Origin: Hyaloperonospora brassicae
Lineage: Eukaryota; Oomycota; Peronosporomycetes; Peronosporales; Peronosporaceae
Assembly (NCBI GenBank): GCA_947650285.1
Contig: CANTFL010000090.1
Span: 1,240,001 to 1,304,000, forward strand
DNA: 64,000 nt
Direction of reading: 5' to 3'
Shown here piece after piece: positions 11,028-20,880 of this stretch. The notes beneath the pieces are model-generated. The model saw only the letters and a list, made by a program, of their open reading frames with translations, made no database searches and was not told the origin of the DNA. Each line of letters opens with the position of its first letter. The first letter of the stretch is position 1. The position numbers and the translations under genes are program-made.

Positions 11028-11347
11028 TGTAATGGGGCAACCCATTATATTAAGTATTCATAGTTTTATTACATAATTACATACATTAAGTGTAGACAGT
11101 ATCCGGATAGCGGATACTGCGCGTCTATTTATTATTGGTTTATTATTGGGGTGCCAGACCCAATAATTAGCCAATAATAATTAGTTCTGTATTTGAGTGG
11201 TTCCCATGAGCTAGGGAACATATTCGCACTTACTGCGAATTATAAAAACACAAAAATACAAACAGAGTTAAATTTACCTTATAAATCACAGCGCTTCCTC
11301 AGCTTAATTATTAGTGTAAGACGGTAACGGGCTCTCACCCCGTTACA
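11028..11347 (+). repeat. 3' LTR of family-1 element
   Basis: This is the 320-bp copy of the LTR at 3615, with one substitution seen. It is followed directly by the TCTGC duplication at 11348-11352. Confidence 0.95.
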
Positions 11348-11352
11348 TCTGC
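11348..11352. repeat. Target-site duplication TCTGC, right copy
   Basis: It matches 3610-3614. Immediately after it the interrupted family-2 gag resumes (TCAACCGAGGGCG, matching GTCGAGGGCG in element R). Confidence 0.9.
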
Positions 11353-11607
11353 TCAACCGAGGGCGAGAAACCTCCCCCCATAAATTACAATCGATTGCTG
11401 CGATGTCATCGATATTACAATCTAAGACACTATTTATATGAATGCATTATCCCCCGCTTTGAATCTCGCAGTATTAAGCGAAGTGACTGTCCACTAGCTA
11501 GAAAAGTTGGAGGAAGAAGTCCCGACGCCGTCGCAAAGACGAAGCAGCGAAGCGGACAATCAAAAACTGGTCGGGGTCAGTTGGGGTGGAGCACCCTACT
11601 GATTTAG
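11353..11607 (+). pseudogene. gag remnant of element L, 3' portion
   Basis: This is the continuation of the gag remnant after the nested insertion. It aligns with the zinc-knuckle end and basic tail of element R gag (YECIIPRF..., DAVAKTKQRSG). The slippery A run is one base short here (TCAAAAACTGG). The frameshift stem has one mismatch (TCAGTTGG against CCTACTGA), so the frameshift signal has decayed together with gag. Confidence 0.75.
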
Positions 11608-12011
11608 CAACATTGAGAGAATTTGCAGACCTCTTGACGAAAGTTGCTCCAGATACACAATTATTGTGTGTCTCTGCACCTGGTGATGAGCTATCCTCCA
11701 TCACCTTGACGCTAGAAGGGACAACGAACTTGTCACGATACTCCATAATTGACTGTAAGGCGTCAAATAATTTTATTCGTCGCCAGAACCTGGAGGAGCG
11801 TGGGCTAAAGTTCGTTAAGCGCCATATTCCCCGAACGATGATGACGTGGCGGCTTGCAACAGGCGCATCGATTACCGTTGAGAAACGTGTAGTAAGAATC
11901 CACTACACGTTAGAGGGCGAACAGTACGATGGTGACTTCATCGTACTCGACCTGGATGACAAGTTTTATGTCATCCTCGGACTACCTTATCTCAGGAGAT
12001 ACGAGCTATAA
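11586..12011 (+). pseudogene. Protease region of element L
   Basis: A 141-codon open frame matches the family-2 protease of element R. The active-site Asp-Ser/Thr-Gly is corrupted: IIDCKASNNF here, VDCGASNNF in R and DSGASNNF in family 1. The first half differs from R at many residues. From about 11850 on (RLATGASITVEKRVV onwards) it is nearly identical, marking the left edge of the homogenised tract. Confidence 0.8.
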
Positions 12012-12280
12012 GTGAGCTGATAGCATCTATCCGTGAAGAGGCCTGCCGCTGTTTATCAGATGTCTACCTGATTAACGTCACGTAGCGTCTTCAAGCGTTA
12101 TGATGGACTCGGAGTGAGTGGGATGGCATCACTTGTGGTACGGTCGCTAGCACGATTGCACAAGACCTCAGTGTAGCTGATCACTACACTGTATAGCAAT
12201 CTTTTTGCGGCTGTACAGATGTACAGGCAGCGCCGAAGGTCTACCATTCGAATAAGTCGAGTGGATCGGGACATGAATTT

Positions 12281-14331
12281 ATGCCTAGCGGGCAACATCC
12301 TAGAAAGAAGAGACCCGTTGCCACCAAATGGCAAAACGGACATCCTATGTTGACTGGAGAGTCGACCGTAGAGGATAGGGACCTGACTGTGGTTGCACAA
12401 CCCCATGCAGAAGACGTAGAGGGAATAATTCCCCACGCGCTTGAGGAAGGAATTCCTCAAAAGTCACTTGCTGAGGGATTAAGCTCTCAGAAACCTTTGG
12501 AAACAAATTTCCAGGAAGAAACCGAGACGTTGAACGTCTTGGCATATGACGGATCGAGCGTAGTCGCTTATACGCTTCATCTGATTGTGCCTCCGAAGCT
12601 AACTTCGGAGATAACTCAATTTCCAACTCTTGAACCGAAACGGTTCTCGCGTGATCTGCGTAGTGGCAAGGTCAAGCAGATCTGCATACTCGTCACAGAT
12701 GATGAGTATGTGGACGATATCCGATCGGCAACAGTGTTTACTGAGAACGAACGGGGTCTCAGTAGCCCATCGATGGACGAAAGTGTCCTCGATGAGAAGA
12801 CTTGGATTGAGCGATACACGTCTCAATCCTGGAAGTCGCTTCAGGCAAATCCTTTGTATAAGGATTTGATCGAATTCAAGGATGTGTTCCCTGTATACGT
12901 GCCTCACGAGTGTCCTAAAGACAAAGGCACTCGAAACGAGATCGAGCTCGAACCGGGCTCGAAATATTGTGTCATGAAGCAGTGGCCACTGCATCGTGAA
13001 CAGGTGAAAGCGATCGATAAGTTCTTTACTGATCGCTTAGCGGCAGGCCATGTGAGGGAATCGACATCCCCTCACAGCTCTCCGACCTTCTGTGTGCGAA
13101 AGGCCACAGAAGGGTGGGGGATAGCGCACGCATTCAACAAGTCGAATGCTGCAACGGTACCGGCTCAGACGCCGATACCGAGAAAGGACGTTATCATAGA
13201 TGGTATGTGTAAGAGTACGTCTTCTCGTCCATGGATCTGATGGACGGATTCTATCAGATCCTCATGCGTGAACGGAACATCCCGTACACGGCAGTGATCA
13301 CCCCCAGCGGTATGCTGTGTGAGTGGCTAGTGATGTCACAGTGGCTGAGTAACATCCCTACAACATTCAACAGATGTGTCACAAATCTGTTGAGACTGGT
13401 GTGGGATTTCGCACCGAGTTATTTTGACGATGTGTTCGACTATAGCCGGTTTATTGGCGGAAAGACAGACGTTGAAGTTCACAGAACTCACGTTCGTCAG
13501 GTTCTTCAACTCATGCGTAAGCATAAGTTGTACGCCGACCTAAACAAGTGTACCTTCGCGGCCAGCAAAATTCCACTTCTTGGGTGCATCGTGGGTAAAC
13601 ACGGTGTACTCCCCGATCCCGAGAAGACCAAGGCGATCACCGACTGGCCAGTGCCAGTCGATGTCAAGGGAATTCGTAAGCTCCTTGGGCTAGCGACATA
13701 CTTGCACAAGTACTCGCACAACTACGCCGAGATAACTGTGCATCTTTCTTGTTTACTCAAGAAAGATGTGATGTGGTCATGGAACGCTGACTGTCAGCGT
13801 TCCTTTGAAGGTATCAAGAAAAACTTGATGCAATCGCCCATCTTGGCGATTGCAGATCAGGACAGACCATTTCATGTGGTCTGTGACGCCAGCGATTTTG
13901 CAATCGGCTGTGCGTTGATGCAGTATGACACAGACGGCGCGGAGCGCGTCATCTGCTATCAATCGCGTCAGCTGCAACCAGCTAAACGCAATTATCCAGT
14001 GCATGACAAGGAACTCCTTGCCATGAAGTATGCACTGGCTAAGTTCCGGGTCTATCTCTTGGGAGATAGACCGTTCATTGTCTATACGGACCATGCGTCA
14101 CTTCGCACGGCCGTAAACAGCCCCCACCTCTCGCAACGAATGACGAGGTAGATGTCCTTCTTCGCGGAGTATAACTTCTCCGTGGAGTACAAACCAAGAC
14201 GACTGAACATCGTCGCTGATGCTTTATCACGTCGGCCCGATTTCGAGCCGACTACACCAGTCAATAGTGAGGCCTTGCCCACTATTGCGGTGCTGTCAGT
14301 CAGCGTGCCGTCGTAGCCTTTACTCGAAGAC
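12281..14331 (+). pseudogene. RT and RNase H region of element L pol
   Basis: RT begins in one frame (12281-13240; NEIELEPGSKYCVMKQW, SPHSSPTFCVRK) and continues after a frameshift near 13220 in another (13231-14151). The second part holds the catalytic PSYFDD (about 13419) and RNase H motifs VCDASDFAIGCALM and YTDHASLR. A TAG at 14149-14151 replaces the Trp expected after RMTR (TGG to TAG). Another TAG lies near 14314 after SVSVPS. The same lesions occur in element R. Confidence 0.85.
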
Positions 14332-15854
14332 GTGAGGAAGGCATACGCAGGAGATACGAATCTCCTCCGTTTGATGGGTCACCTTGCGAACCCATCCCGG
14401 AAATCCTTGTCGGATTTGCCGGCTCTATACCGTTCCTCGTTGGATCGGTATACGACTCGCAATGGCCTACTGTACTACACAGCAGTTGCCGACGATACAC
14501 CTCGTGTCGTCTGTCCCGATCATATTGATTTGCGTTTACGCATCATGTTCGAATGTCACGATGCTTCAACAGGCGGGCATCGTGGTAGGGAGAAGACTTA
14601 CGTTACGGTCAGTCGTGAATTTTACTGGTCCCGCCAGTATCAGTTTCTCCGCAAGTACATTCGTTCTTGCGAGGTCTGCCAAAGGGTGAAGCCTAGCCCT
14701 TCATACCGTGCACCGTTGCAACCTCTTCCGGTATCGGCAGAGTGTTGGGAGTCCGTGTCCATAGACTTTGTCTTCGGGTTTCCCGAAGACTATCACAAGA
14801 ATGATGGTATTCTTGTATTTGTGGATCGTTTCAGCAAGATGGTACATCTTGCTGCAGTCCCAGAATCGATCAACGCACACGGATGGGCGCGTGTATTCAT
14901 CGACACTGTGTTTCGACTCCACGGTTTACCCCGTGAGCTCGTATCCGACCGTGACCCTCGGTTCACGGCGGCTTTTTGGCGGTCCGTGTTCCGCACATTG
15001 GGAACACGGTTGAAGATGTCAACCTCTGACCATCCTGAAACAGATAGTCAGACATAACGTGCGAACCGTGTCCTCGAAGAAATTCTTCGTGGATACGTCC
15101 ACTCCTTTTCACATTGGAGTGAGTTCTTACCAATGGTTGAGTTTGCCATCAACAACTCCGTGCATGCGTCCACAACGCATACACCGTTCTACGTGAATGG
15201 CTAACGCCACCCACGCATCCTCGCCCTTTAACAAGTGGTTCTGGGTTGAGTGGGGGAGGGACTCGATCCAGATAAAACCGTTTTGGCTCTTGCTCATCAC
15301 GTATCACCGCTCACGCCGATACGTTTGATGCCGATGTCGACGTTGTCGACATCGAGGAAGTTGATCTTAGCAGTAGCAATGACGTAGCTTCTACTTCAGA
15401 CAATAATAACGATGCTCGGATATTTAGCATCGCCAACAATTATTTCAGCGAGAAAGTGGACAACCTCGCTGAAGAAGAGAAGAATCTCTTAGCTGTGCTC
15501 GCGAAGCGCACTGAAAAACAAAACAACGAGTCATCAGAGAACTTCCTGCTGACTCAAGAGGCGGTAGTCCGTTTCGTTCAGGACTCCATCGCAAATGCGG
15601 TGTACCGCCAGAAACGGAGCGCAGACAAGAATGGAAGAGCCAATGTTCTTTCATTTAAAGTTAACGACCTAGTACTACTTTCTACGGTAAACTTACCTGG
15701 ACATGTAGTCACTAGTGTCGGCATTAGTAAACTACCGCCGAAATACATCGGTCCCTTTCGTGTATTGCACCGCAAGGGCAGTGCATACACGATCGAATTG
15801 CCTCGCAGGATGCGCACGCATCCTACTTTTTATGTTGGTCGTCTCCGCCCGTAA
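14332..15854 (+). pseudogene. Integrase region of element L pol
   Basis: The zinc module ECHDASTGGHRGREKT...CEVCQRVK and the catalytic Asp motifs SIDFVFGFP and SDRDPRF are readable in 14332-15057. A TAA at 15055-15057 stands where the family has Glu after DGQT. A second TAA near 15202 (NG*RHPR) and a frame change lead to the GPY/F-like end, LPPKYIGPFRVLHR, in 15456-15854. Element R has the same stops. Confidence 0.85.
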
Positions 15855-17426
15855 TATCAGCACGAGGCCTATTCCGAGAGCGGATATGACCAGCACGTTC
15901 TAGAATCCCCAACAGATTATTGTGAGCACGGACCAAACACGCAAGTTGGTCATTCAGCAACGCAGTCTCCCGACGAGCCGCCTCTAGCCCGTCGCGCAAA
16001 TACGCTTCTCGCGTTCGTTTTTAAGCTGAGAGAACGCGAAATCCGATCGGTCTTTCTCCCGACCAGCACGGAGACGTCGCACGGTCGACAACAAGTCGTG
16101 CCGGCGATCGTGTTCGTGATCGACGTCCTCCCTCAAATCGGTTAGGTAACGCTCATGGTTACCTAAAGTCTCATGCAGTCCCGGCAGATGAGCCAGACAT
16201 TGTCTATCCAGCATCGCCGGATCCACTAGTGGATTACCACGGTGGTCGACGCTTTCACGTGCGGCGTATCTTGAGTCACCGCGTGAAGAACGGGGAGTGG
16301 ACAAGTTACCTTGTCCGCTGGCGTGGGTATCCAACATCTTATGACAGCTGGGAACCTCGATCCCAGATGATGGCTGATGTTGAGAGTCTCGTCCACCAGT
16401 ATGACGAGACTCATCCGATTGGTCCTCGGTCCCACCGGTAAACACGCGCGTTTGGAGCTTGTAGACGGGTTGCAAGTTTTCAATCGCGTCCCGCATTTCA
16501 GCCGAGATGTGTGCTCTTCCCAAGGGCGAACTTAGGGACGTTCCTATGTGCACGTTGCGAGTTGTCAACACAACTTGCACAAAGATCACCCCAAGTGAGG
16601 CAAGGGATGCCTGCCCCACTCGACAAACGATGCAGTCGGTGCCTTGCACCGGTTGGCGTTCACTTTTCAAACTTGATGCGTGCTGCTTCAAGTTTTTGGA
16701 GCATCCTTCACGTCCAAAATATCAAGAGGTTTGAATGAACGCATTCCACTACGCCAAAAGCTAAGCCTTGTCACGCTTTTGGTTGCCATTGTACCATCGA
16801 TGCTTTAGGAAGGCATCAAGAAAAAGGTCGTCTCAAGCGCAATAGTTCTTCGCGCTGGAACTTAAGCCATGGAGATGGCTCGCATCGAATAAAGGAATGC
16901 GACGGTGTTGGCTTGTCTCGTGAGACAAGCTATTGATGAGCTGATCAGGCAAACACCACGGCTTCAGCTCATCACGAATCGACGTGGTATCCTTTCCAGT
17001 ACCACGGGTTCCAATATGATGACGGCTTGCGCCATCGTCAACGCGCTCGTGCGAGGGCGCACGAGTTGATATTGGTGATGAGTAATCATTCTAATCACCA
17101 AGTTCACCATCACCGCCGAAAAAACTGTGGCGCATGTCGCGAGTCCGTTCGTTCGGCAGGTCTTTTGGTGAGCGAGGCACCACGGGTGAACGCAATGCCT
17201 ATAATGGCTTTTTCGAGTCAGACACATCTGACTCGCCAGAGTAGCTGACCCCTAGCTCGAGGTCACTGTGTGCATGTGGTGCGATACCACATGCGCCTGC
17301 AGCAACACTTGCTAAACGCAGAGATCGAGCAGCAGACGACGAATCATCTACCGAAAAGACTGTCAAGGTAGTAGACCGTGTCGTCTTTGAATCTCCCCGC
17401 ATAGACATGTTAACTATGCGAGTCAA
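15840..17426 (-). other. Antisense reading frame (aORF) of element L
   Basis: This is the mirror copy of the antisense frame described for element R at 19298-20880. It has the same N-terminal 75-codon piece (17426-17199) and the same 235-codon piece (16691-15984). The same five internal stops lie between them. It overlaps the chromodomain and integrase-chromodomain linker on the other strand, but its N-terminal half lies where the sense strand is empty. Confidence 0.5.
16229..16441 (+). pseudogene. Chromodomain of element L pol
   Basis: The 70-codon open frame contains SYLVRWRGYPTSYDSWEP, a clear chromodomain. It is separated from integrase by a stop at 15852-15854 and a degenerate linker. 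The end of the sense coding information is at 16441. The next 1.1 kb up to the 3' LTR has no sense ORF. Confidence 0.85.
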
Positions 17427-17522
17427 ATTCAGAATGAATGGATCTGACCAACAAGTGCTCCCCGTCCCGTTGGCATCCGACGGGTGGCCATAAAAGTTTC
17501 GATAGTCACACGGTGACTATCA

Positions 17523-17535
17523 GATAGGGGGCTGA
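17523..17535 (+). promoter_or_regulatory. Polypurine tract of element L
   Basis: GATAGGGGGCTGA immediately precedes the TGTAAC start of the 3' LTR. The same tract is found in mirror image at 19189-19201. Confidence 0.75.
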
Positions 17536-17976
17536 TGTAACGGGGTAGCCCGTTATATGATATTGTCACTAAGGATGTATGGACAACAAAGAATCTTACG
17601 TTAAATATTCTTTCAACAATATCAAAGACATGGTGATATTGTTGGGATGACCGAAGGGTCTACTCATTGGTTGATATCATGATGATATCAACCCACCAAT
17701 CGCTGCTAGACGCGCGCAATGGGTGGTGAGTAGACTTCATCATACGTTTAGTTATATTGGTATAATTGAGTCAGGACAACAGAGATTCAAGAAGTTATAT
17801 GACTTAATTTTATTAATTACAGTTTTACGTTTACCAAGAGACTAGTCTGACTGCTTAGTCTCCTTTCCTTCCTCGGTGTTCCTTAAACATCTAGAAGGGC
17901 ACTGTCGACCACTGTCGTCAGTGGAAGTATACTCCGTACTGGTCAGCCAGTACGTAGTTAACAGTGCCCCGTTTCA
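17536..17976 (+). repeat. 3' LTR of element L (mosaic)
   Basis: This 441-bp LTR starts TGTAACGGGG and ends CCCCGTTTCA (one base off the usual TTACA). Its first ~100 bases match the LTR at 18749-19188. From about 17640-17680 onward it matches the LTR at 26313-26752 instead, including GAGTCAGGACAACAG and the U5 end. It is followed by GTGCC, the reverse complement of the GGCAC after 26752. Confidence 0.88.
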
Positions 17977-18748
17977 GTGCCAAGAGCGAAGGAGGCACAG
18001 GTCTCGGCACGTCAAAGCCGGTCTCCTGCGGAAATATCGAAAGTTCGGCATTTGGGACCATCGCTAGCGTTAACCGCGTCTGCCTCTTCAGTTTCCGGTC
18101 TCATTAGGTTGAAGAGGGCTTTTATAAAGCAGAATGCCGGAATGCCTGCTGGTCTGCGGAGGGTGTGGCCATATAGTCATCATCAACTTCGAAGCAAGGA
18201 AAGTCGAAGTGGCGGGTATTGATACAATCGGAAATCTTGTCATTGGATATCGTGTCTGGACAATGTACCCCGATCACTTAATGCAGCTGTTGACGACGGA
18301 AAATTTGATTCTGTGTAGCACGGAATCGGTAAGGGCCCAATTCTCGCTTTTGTAAAGTAGAATAGCGAAAATTGCAATACGCAGCAGTTGTAGAGGCGGA
18401 AACCAGTCGATTTTATGGTCTTCGAAGGCCAAATACAAACTCATAACCTGCGATGGAGTGCATCGGTCGCTAAATTCTAGCGGCGGAAGACGTCCTCGGT
18501 GTCGCCGAGGAGAGAATCTAATTTGCGGTAATGCGCCAATCTTCATTATTGGCACGTTTGATTCGATTGGACTGCCCGTTCATATGCGGTGTATGATGGC
18601 GTTTTTAGTCTTTGAAGTGCTCATCTGAAGTGACCATTTGGCCAGAACGGCGCGAGATTTAGTCTTAATCGAGGTAGCAAACTCAGCGCTCTGACATACC
18701 CAAAAGTTGGCGTCGTCGGAGCACACGACCATGTCATCAAGGAGATCT
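17977..18748. other. Unique spacer between the two tail-to-tail LTRs
   Basis: 772 bp separate the two 3' LTRs. A - strand frame (through LLDDMVVCSDDANFWVCQ) has a protein-like look but I cannot assign it, and part of it runs into LTR sequence. No gene is called. This is the segment whose orientation is predicted to have flipped. Confidence 0.6.
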
Positions 18749-19188
18749 TGTAACGGGGCACTGGTGACTACGTACTGGTTGACCAGTACGGAATTCACTC
18801 CCACTGACAACAGTGATAGTCAGTGCCCTGCTGAGTGTTGCACTAACACAGAGGAAGGAAAGGAGACTAGTGAACACGCTAGTCTCTGGTAAAAGTAAAA
18901 CTGTCATTTAAGACAATTAAGTCCTATCAATCTTATGTCGCTGTTTATCTTGACTTGATTATACCAATATAACTAAACGTATGATGACGTCCACTCACCA
19001 CCCATTGAGCGCGTCTAGCAGCGATTGGTGGGTTGATATCATCACGATATCAACCAATGAGTAGACCCTTCGGTCATCCCAACAATATCACCATGTCTTT
19101 GATATTGTTGAAAGAATATTTAACGTAAGATTCTTTGTTGTCCATACATCCTTAGTGACAATATCATATAACGGGCTACCCCGTTACA
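18749..19188 (-). repeat. 3' LTR of element R
   Basis: A 440-bp family-2 LTR in reverse orientation. Its U5 half (18749-18900) is clearly diverged from 26313-26455, for example CTGAGTGTTGCACTAACAC against CTAGGTGTTTAAGGAACAC. Its U3 half matches the LTR of element L. Confidence 0.88.
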
Positions 19189-19261
19189 TCAGCCCCCTAT
19201 CTGATAGTCACCGTGTGACTATCGAAACTTTTATGGCCACCCGTCGGATGCCAACGGGACG

Positions 19262-20880
19262 GGGAGCACTTGTTGGTCAGATCCATTCATTCTGAATTTG
19301 ACTCGCATAGTTAACATGTCTATGCGGGGAGATTCAAAGACGACACGGTCTACTACCTTGACAGTCTTTTCGGTAGACGATTCGTCGTCTGCTGCTCGAT
19401 CTCTGCGTTTAGCAAGTGTTGCTGCAGGCGCATGTGGTATCGCACCACATGCACACAGTGACCTCGAGCTAGGGGTCAGCTACTCTGGCGAGTCAGATGT
19501 GTCTGACTCGAAAAAGCCATTATAGGCATTGCGTTCACCCGTGGTGCCTCGCTCACCAAAAGACCTGCCGAACGAACGGACTCGCGACATGCGCCACAGT
19601 TTTTTCGGCGGTGATGGTGAATTTGGTGATTAGTATGATTACTCATCACCAATATCAACTCGTGCGCCCTCGCACGAGCGCGTTGACGATGGCGCAAGCC
19701 GTCATCATATTGGAACCCGTGGTACTGGAAAGGATACCACGTCGATTCGTGATGAGCTGAAGCCGTGGTGTTTGCCTGATCAGCTCATCAATAGCTTGTC
19801 TCACGAGACAAGCCAACACCGTCGCATTCCTTTATTCGATGCGAGCCATCTCCATGGCTTAAGTTCCAGCGCGAAGAACTATTGCGCTTGAGACGACATT
19901 TTTCTTGATGCCTTCCTAAAGCATCGATGGTACAATGGCAACCAAAAGCGTGACAAGGCTTCGCTTTTGGCGTAGTGGAATGCGTTCATTCAAACCTCTT
20001 GATATTTTGGACGTGAAGGATGCTCCAAAAACTTGAAGCAGCACGCATCAAGTTTGAAAAGTGAACGCCAACCGGTGCAAGGCACCGACTGCATCGTTTG
20101 TCGAGTGAGGCAGGCATCCCTTGCCTCACTTGGGGTGATCTTTGTGCAAGTTGTGTTGACAACTCGCAACGTGCACATAGGAACGTCCCTAAGTTCGCCC
20201 TTGGGAAGAGCACACATCTCGGCTGAAATGCGGGACGCGATTGAAAACTTGCAACCCGTCTACAAGCTCCAAACGCGCGTGTTTACCGGTGGGACCGAGG
20301 ACCAATCGGATGAGTCTCGTCATACTGGTGGACGAGACTCTCAACATCAGCCATCATCTGGGATCGAGGTTCCCAGCTGTCATAAGATGTTGGATACCCA
20401 CGCCAGCGGACAAGGTAACTTGTCCACTCCCCGTTCTTCACGCAGTGACTCAAGATACGCCGCACGTGAAAGCGTCGACCACCGTGGTAATCCACTAGTG
20501 GATCCGGCGGTGCTGGATAGACAATGTCTGGCTCATCTGCCGGGACTGCATGAGACTTTAGGTAACCATGAGCGTTACCTAACCGATTTGAGGGAGGACG
20601 TCGATCACGAACACGATCGCCGGCACGACTTGTTGTCGACCGTGCGACGTCTCCGTGCTGGTCGGGAGAAAGACCGATCGGATTTCGCGTTCTCTCAGCT
20701 TAAAAACGAACGCGAGAAGCGTATTTGCGCGACGGGCTAGAGGCGGCTCGTCGGGAGACTGCGTTGCTGAATGACCAACTTGCGTGTTTGGTCCGTGCTC
20801 ACAATAATCTGTTGGGGATTCTAGAACGTGCTGGTCATATCCGCTCTCGGAATAGGCCTCGTGCTGATATTACGGGCGGA
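19262..20880 (+). other. Antisense reading frame (aORF) of element R
   Basis: In one + strand frame, a Ser/Thr-rich start (19298-19525, ending SYSGESDVSDSKKPL) runs through five stops to a 235-codon open piece (20033-20740). Readable landmarks are LKPW at 19757-19768, PLFDASHLHG at 19829-19858, a Cys cluster near 20090-20160 (split by small indels), and a charged coiled-coil stretch from about 20582 (DHEHDRRHDLL, REKDRSDFAFSQL). After a small shift this continues to about 20880 (ARRETALLNDQL). The same landmarks occur in family 3. Between 19200 and 20280 the sense strand codes for nothing. It is clearly decayed in this copy. Confidence 0.55.
20283..20495 (-). pseudogene. Chromodomain of element R pol
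   Basis: The 70-codon frame has SYLVRWRGYPTSYDSWEP and differs from element L at one residue (SHCVKN for SHRVKN). It is cut from integrase by the same stop as in L. Confidence 0.85.

Larger units (their letters stand above)
3615..11347 (+). mobile_element. Family-1 Ty3/gypsy chromovirus-type LTR retrotransposon (young, nested)
   Basis: A full-length 7.7-kb element has 320-bp LTRs, PBS, gag, PR-RT-RNaseH-IN-chromodomain and a polypurine tract, flanked by TCTGC duplications. I saw only one difference between its two LTRs (GTAGTC versus GTATTC near position 32). That means a very recent insertion. Even so, pol carries an in-frame TAA at 5622-5624, a -1 nt frameshift near 6916 and a TAG at 9815-9817. 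It probably inserted already defective or used helper proteins. Confidence 0.95.
11850..17640 (+). repeat. Left arm of a ~5.8-kb inverted repeat (mirror of about 19084-24874)
   Basis: The two arms match base for base apart from roughly a dozen to twenty scattered differences that I noticed, for example at 13355, 13447, 13591, 13951, 15225, 16280 and 17090. Identity breaks off inside protease on one side and inside the LTR U3 on the other, not at element ends. Confidence 0.88.
2249..17976 (+). mobile_element. Family-2 Ty3/gypsy element L (old, interrupted, + strand)
   Basis: The order is degenerate 5' LTR, gag remnant, nested family-1 element (3615-11347), rest of gag, protease, RT/RNase H, integrase, chromodomain and 3' LTR. 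The gag part and the 5' LTR are heavily diverged from element R. In contrast, about 11.85-17.64 kb is almost identical to R in inverted orientation. All ORFs are broken. The mosaic ages within one element point to gene conversion of the 3' part after insertion. Confidence 0.85.

Noticed and set aside
14149..15057. Repeat-induced point mutation as the cause of the stops in family-2 pol
   Set aside because: Some stops fit C-to-T/G-to-A change (TGG to TAG, CAA to TAA), but others do not (TCA to TAA; a probable GAA to TAA), and RIP is not known in oomycetes. Ordinary decay is enough.
17977..18748. A gene in the spacer between the inverted LTRs (frame through LLDDMVVCSDDANFWVCQ)
   Set aside because: The frame runs into LTR sequence and is short, and I recognise no family. 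Left as an unassigned spacer.
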